A stretch of 14,241 nt of DNA, taken from NCBI GenBank assembly GCA_019114715.1, contig DXEZ01000255.1:1-14241 (forward strand), in the 5' to 3' direction. The stretch is from Candidatus Sphingobacterium stercoripullorum. GTDB taxonomy: Bacteria; Bacteroidota; Bacteroidia; Sphingobacteriales; Sphingobacteriaceae. Position 1 is the first letter of the stretch. Every line of letters begins with the position of its first letter. This document shows positions 12,523 to 14,241 of this stretch, piece by piece. The notes below the pieces were generated by a model that saw nothing but the letters and a program-made list of their open reading frames with translations, ran no database searches and was not told the origin of the DNA. Both the position numbers and the translations under genes were made by a program.

Positions 12523-12921
12523 ATGTTTACAGATCCAATATCGGATTATCTTACACGAGTAAGGAACGCTATTAAAGCCAACCACAGGGTTGTAGAGATT
12601 CCTGCATCGAACATCAAAAAGGATATTACTAAGATTCTTTTTGATAAAGGTTACATTGCAAACTATAAATTTGTTGACGAAGGTCCTCAAGGCAGTATCA
12701 AAATTGCATTGAAGTATCACCCAGTTAGCAAAATACCTGCAGTTACTAAATTGCAACGCGTTAGTAGACCCGGCTTACGTAAGTATGTTAGTGTGGAAAA
12801 TCTTCCTCGTGTGTTAAACGGTCTAGGTATCGCTATTTTGTCAACTTCTAAAGGAGTTATGACAGATAAAGAAGCCCGTGTACAGAATGTAGGCGGAGAA
12901 GTATTGTGTTACGTTTATTAA
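12523..12921 (+). CDS. rpsH: 30S ribosomal protein S8 (uS8)
   Basis: A 132-residue 16S rRNA-binding protein; in E. coli it also represses the spc operon by binding mRNA. DPISDYLTRVRNAIKANHRVVEIPAS (4-29) and the C-terminal GLGIAILSTSKGVMTDKEARVQNVGGEVLCYVY are the standard signatures. Length normal (130 in E. coli). It is separated from rpsN by a 129-nt gap with a hairpin and promoter-like sequence, so its expression may be partly independent; an S8-controlled element there is possible but not shown. Confidence 0.97.
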   Translation: MFTDPISDYLTRVRNAIKANHRVVEIPASNIKKDITKILFDKGYIANYKFVDEGPQGSIKIALKYHPVSKIPAVTKLQRVSRPGLRKYVSVENLPRVLNGLGIAILSTSKGVMTDKEARVQNVGGEVLCYVY

Positions 12922-12940
12922 TTCAGGTAAATTATTTACA

Positions 12941-13489
12941 ATGTCAAGAATTGGAAAAGCGCCTATAACTGTTCCCGCAGGTGTAACCGTTTCTGTCGAT
13001 AAAGAGACAGTTACTGTAAAAGGACCAAAGGGTGAGTTAAAGCAGCAAGTAAATGGAGGAATTACAGTTGCTCTAGAAGGAGCCGAAATTACTGTAAGTC
13101 GCCCCACTGATCAAAAAAGACACCGTTCATTACACGGTCTTTACAGGTCTTTAATCAATAATATGATAGTTGGAGTTACTGAAGGCTTCAGCTTGAGTCA
13201 AGAATTAGTTGGTGTTGGATTCCGTGCTTCAAATCAAGGAAACGTTCTTGAATTAGCATTAGGATTTTCTCACCCTGTTGTTTTCGTATTACCTAAAGAA
13301 ATTACGGTAACTACCGAATCCGCAAAAGGTAAAGCACCTATTATTAAACTTGAATCTCATGATAAGCAATTGTTAGGTCAGGTTGCTGCAAAAATACGTG
13401 GCTTACGTACACCTGAACCGTACAAAGGAAAAGGTATCAAGTTTGTGGGTGAAGAGTTAAGAAGAAAAGCAGGTAAATCAGCTAAATAA
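12941..13489 (+). CDS. rplF: 50S ribosomal protein L6 (uL6)
   Basis: A 182-residue protein with two related domains near the GTPase-associated centre. MSRIGKAPITVPAGVTV (1-17), VTVKGPKGEL, RSLHGLYRSLINNMIVGVTEGF and the C-terminal PEPYKGKGIKFVGEELRRKAGKSAK are typical. Length normal. It follows rpsH by 19 nt and precedes rplR by 10 nt. Confidence 0.97.
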   Translation: MSRIGKAPITVPAGVTVSVDKETVTVKGPKGELKQQVNGGITVALEGAEITVSRPTDQKRHRSLHGLYRSLINNMIVGVTEGFSLSQELVGVGFRASNQGNVLELALGFSHPVVFVLPKEITVTTESAKGKAPIIKLESHDKQLLGQVAAKIRGLRTPEPYKGKGIKFVGEELRRKAGKSAK

Positions 13490-13499
13490 TTGATTAGTC

Positions 13500-13853
13500 A
13501 TGTCAAAATATAAATTATCGCGTAGATCACGCATTAAGAAAGGAATCAGAAAACGTATTTCTGGTTCTACAGAACGCCCTCGTCTAACAGTATTTAGAAG
13601 CAATAAAGGTATTTATGCTCAGATCGTTAATGATGAACAAGGGATCACTTTGGCTTCTGCATCAACTGCAAGTAAAGATTTTAGTGCCACAGGTTCTAAA
13701 ATTGAACAAGCTAAAGCAGTAGGTGCTTTAATAGCAAATAAAGCTAAAGAAGCTGGAGTAGAAAAAGTAGTATTTGACCGTAATGGTTATCTTTACCACG
13801 GACGCGTTAAGTCTTTGGCAGAGGGTGCCCGTGAAGGTGGTTTAGATTTTTAA
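13500..13853 (+). CDS. rplR: 50S ribosomal protein L18 (uL18)
   Basis: A 117-residue 5S rRNA-binding protein of the central protuberance, with a basic N-terminus (SRRSRIKKGIRKRISGSTERPRL) and the signatures RLTVFRSNKGIYAQIV (28-43) and VVFDRNGYLYHGRVKSLAEGAREGGLDF at the C-terminus. Same length as in E. coli. It lies 11 nt before rpsE. Confidence 0.97.
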   Translation: MSKYKLSRRSRIKKGIRKRISGSTERPRLTVFRSNKGIYAQIVNDEQGITLASASTASKDFSATGSKIEQAKAVGALIANKAKEAGVEKVVFDRNGYLYHGRVKSLAEGAREGGLDF

Positions 13854-13864
13854 TCATATAAAAA

Positions 13865-14241
13865 ATGGGATTAAAAAAGATTAATAAAAGAGTGAAATCA
13901 AGCGAGTTGGAGCTTAAGGACCGCCTAGTAAGCATCCAGCGTGTAGCTAAGGTAACTAAAGGAGGACGTACTTTTAGTTTTTCAGCAATCGTTGTTGTTG
14001 GTGACGGAAATGGAATTGTTGGATACGGTTTAGGAAAGGCTAAGGAAGTTGCGGAAGCCATTGCTAAAGGTGTTGAAGACGCGAAGAAGAACCTTGTACG
14101 TATTCCGTTAATTAATAACACTGTTCCTCATGAACAATACGGTAAAGCATCAGGAGCTCGTGTTTTAGTGAAGCCTGCAGTTAACGGTACTGGAGTACTA
14201 GCGGGTGGACCAATGCGTGCGGTTTTAGAGAGTGCTGGAGT
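13865..14241 (+). CDS. rpsE: 30S ribosomal protein S5 (uS5), N-terminal part
   Basis: ATG at 13865, after A-rich AAAAA, opens a frame that stays open to the window end, giving 125 complete codons out of the usual 165-175. The double-stranded-RNA-binding-like domain is clear: ELELKDRLVSIQRVAKVTKGGRTF, then FSAIVVVGDGNGIVGYGLGKAKEVAEAI (about 40-67) and the start of the C-terminal domain, GTGVLAGGPMRAVLESAG. S5 acts in decoding accuracy and mRNA unwinding at the entry channel. The usual next genes (rpmD, rplO, secY) would lie beyond the window. Confidence 0.95.
   Translation, partial: MGLKKINKRVKSSELELKDRLVSIQRVAKVTKGGRTFSFSAIVVVGDGNGIVGYGLGKAKEVAEAIAKGVEDAKKNLVRIPLINNTVPHEQYGKASGARVLVKPAVNGTGVLAGGPMRAVLESAG

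Overview
The window comes from a bacterium of the phylum Bacteroidota, probably a marine or salt-exposed one. The DNA is AT-rich, start codons are mostly preceded by A/T-rich sequence rather than a Shine-Dalgarno, and the best promoter has the Bacteroidota form (TTTG, 19 nt, TAnnTTTG). Genus cannot be told from the sequence alone.

Layout. (1) Positions 1-393 hold the edge of an IS110-family insertion sequence read on the minus strand: the first 26 codons of its DEDD transposase, and upstream of them about 150 nt of strongly structured non-coding DNA in the place where IS110-group elements encode their bridge RNA. (2) Positions 394-1590 encode a lipoprotein serine hydrolase of the beta-lactamase/penicillin-binding-protein class C superfamily. 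(3) After a gap of about 365 bp come two adjacent genes, a glycerol-3-phosphate dehydrogenase (gpsA) and a 746-residue fusion of a HAD phosphatase to a GT20 glycosyltransferase. The glycosyltransferase half carries motifs of glucosylglycerol-phosphate synthase rather than trehalose-phosphate synthase, so the pair reads as a compact pathway from dihydroxyacetone phosphate and a nucleotide-glucose to the compatible solute glucosylglycerol. (4) A small CoA-binding-fold protein follows. (5) From 5892 to the window end lies the S10-spc ribosomal-protein cluster in canonical order: L3, L4, L23, L2, S19, L22, S3, L16, L29, S17, L14, L24, L5, S14, S8, L6, L18 and the start of S5. It begins at rplC; rpsJ (S10) is not upstream.

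The ribosomal genes are nearly contiguous (overlaps of 1 nt to gaps of about 20 nt) except at three places: rpsC-rplP, rplP-rpmC and rpsN-rpsH. Each of these gaps contains an inverted repeat. In the last two, a long stem-loop is followed or overlapped by a Bacteroidota promoter-like sequence, which suggests internal attenuation and re-initiation sites that could divide the cluster into sub-operons.

Most interesting: the candidate bridge RNA of the IS110 element, the gpsA-ggpPS glucosylglycerol module, and the repeated hairpin-plus-promoter arrangement inside the ribosomal cluster.
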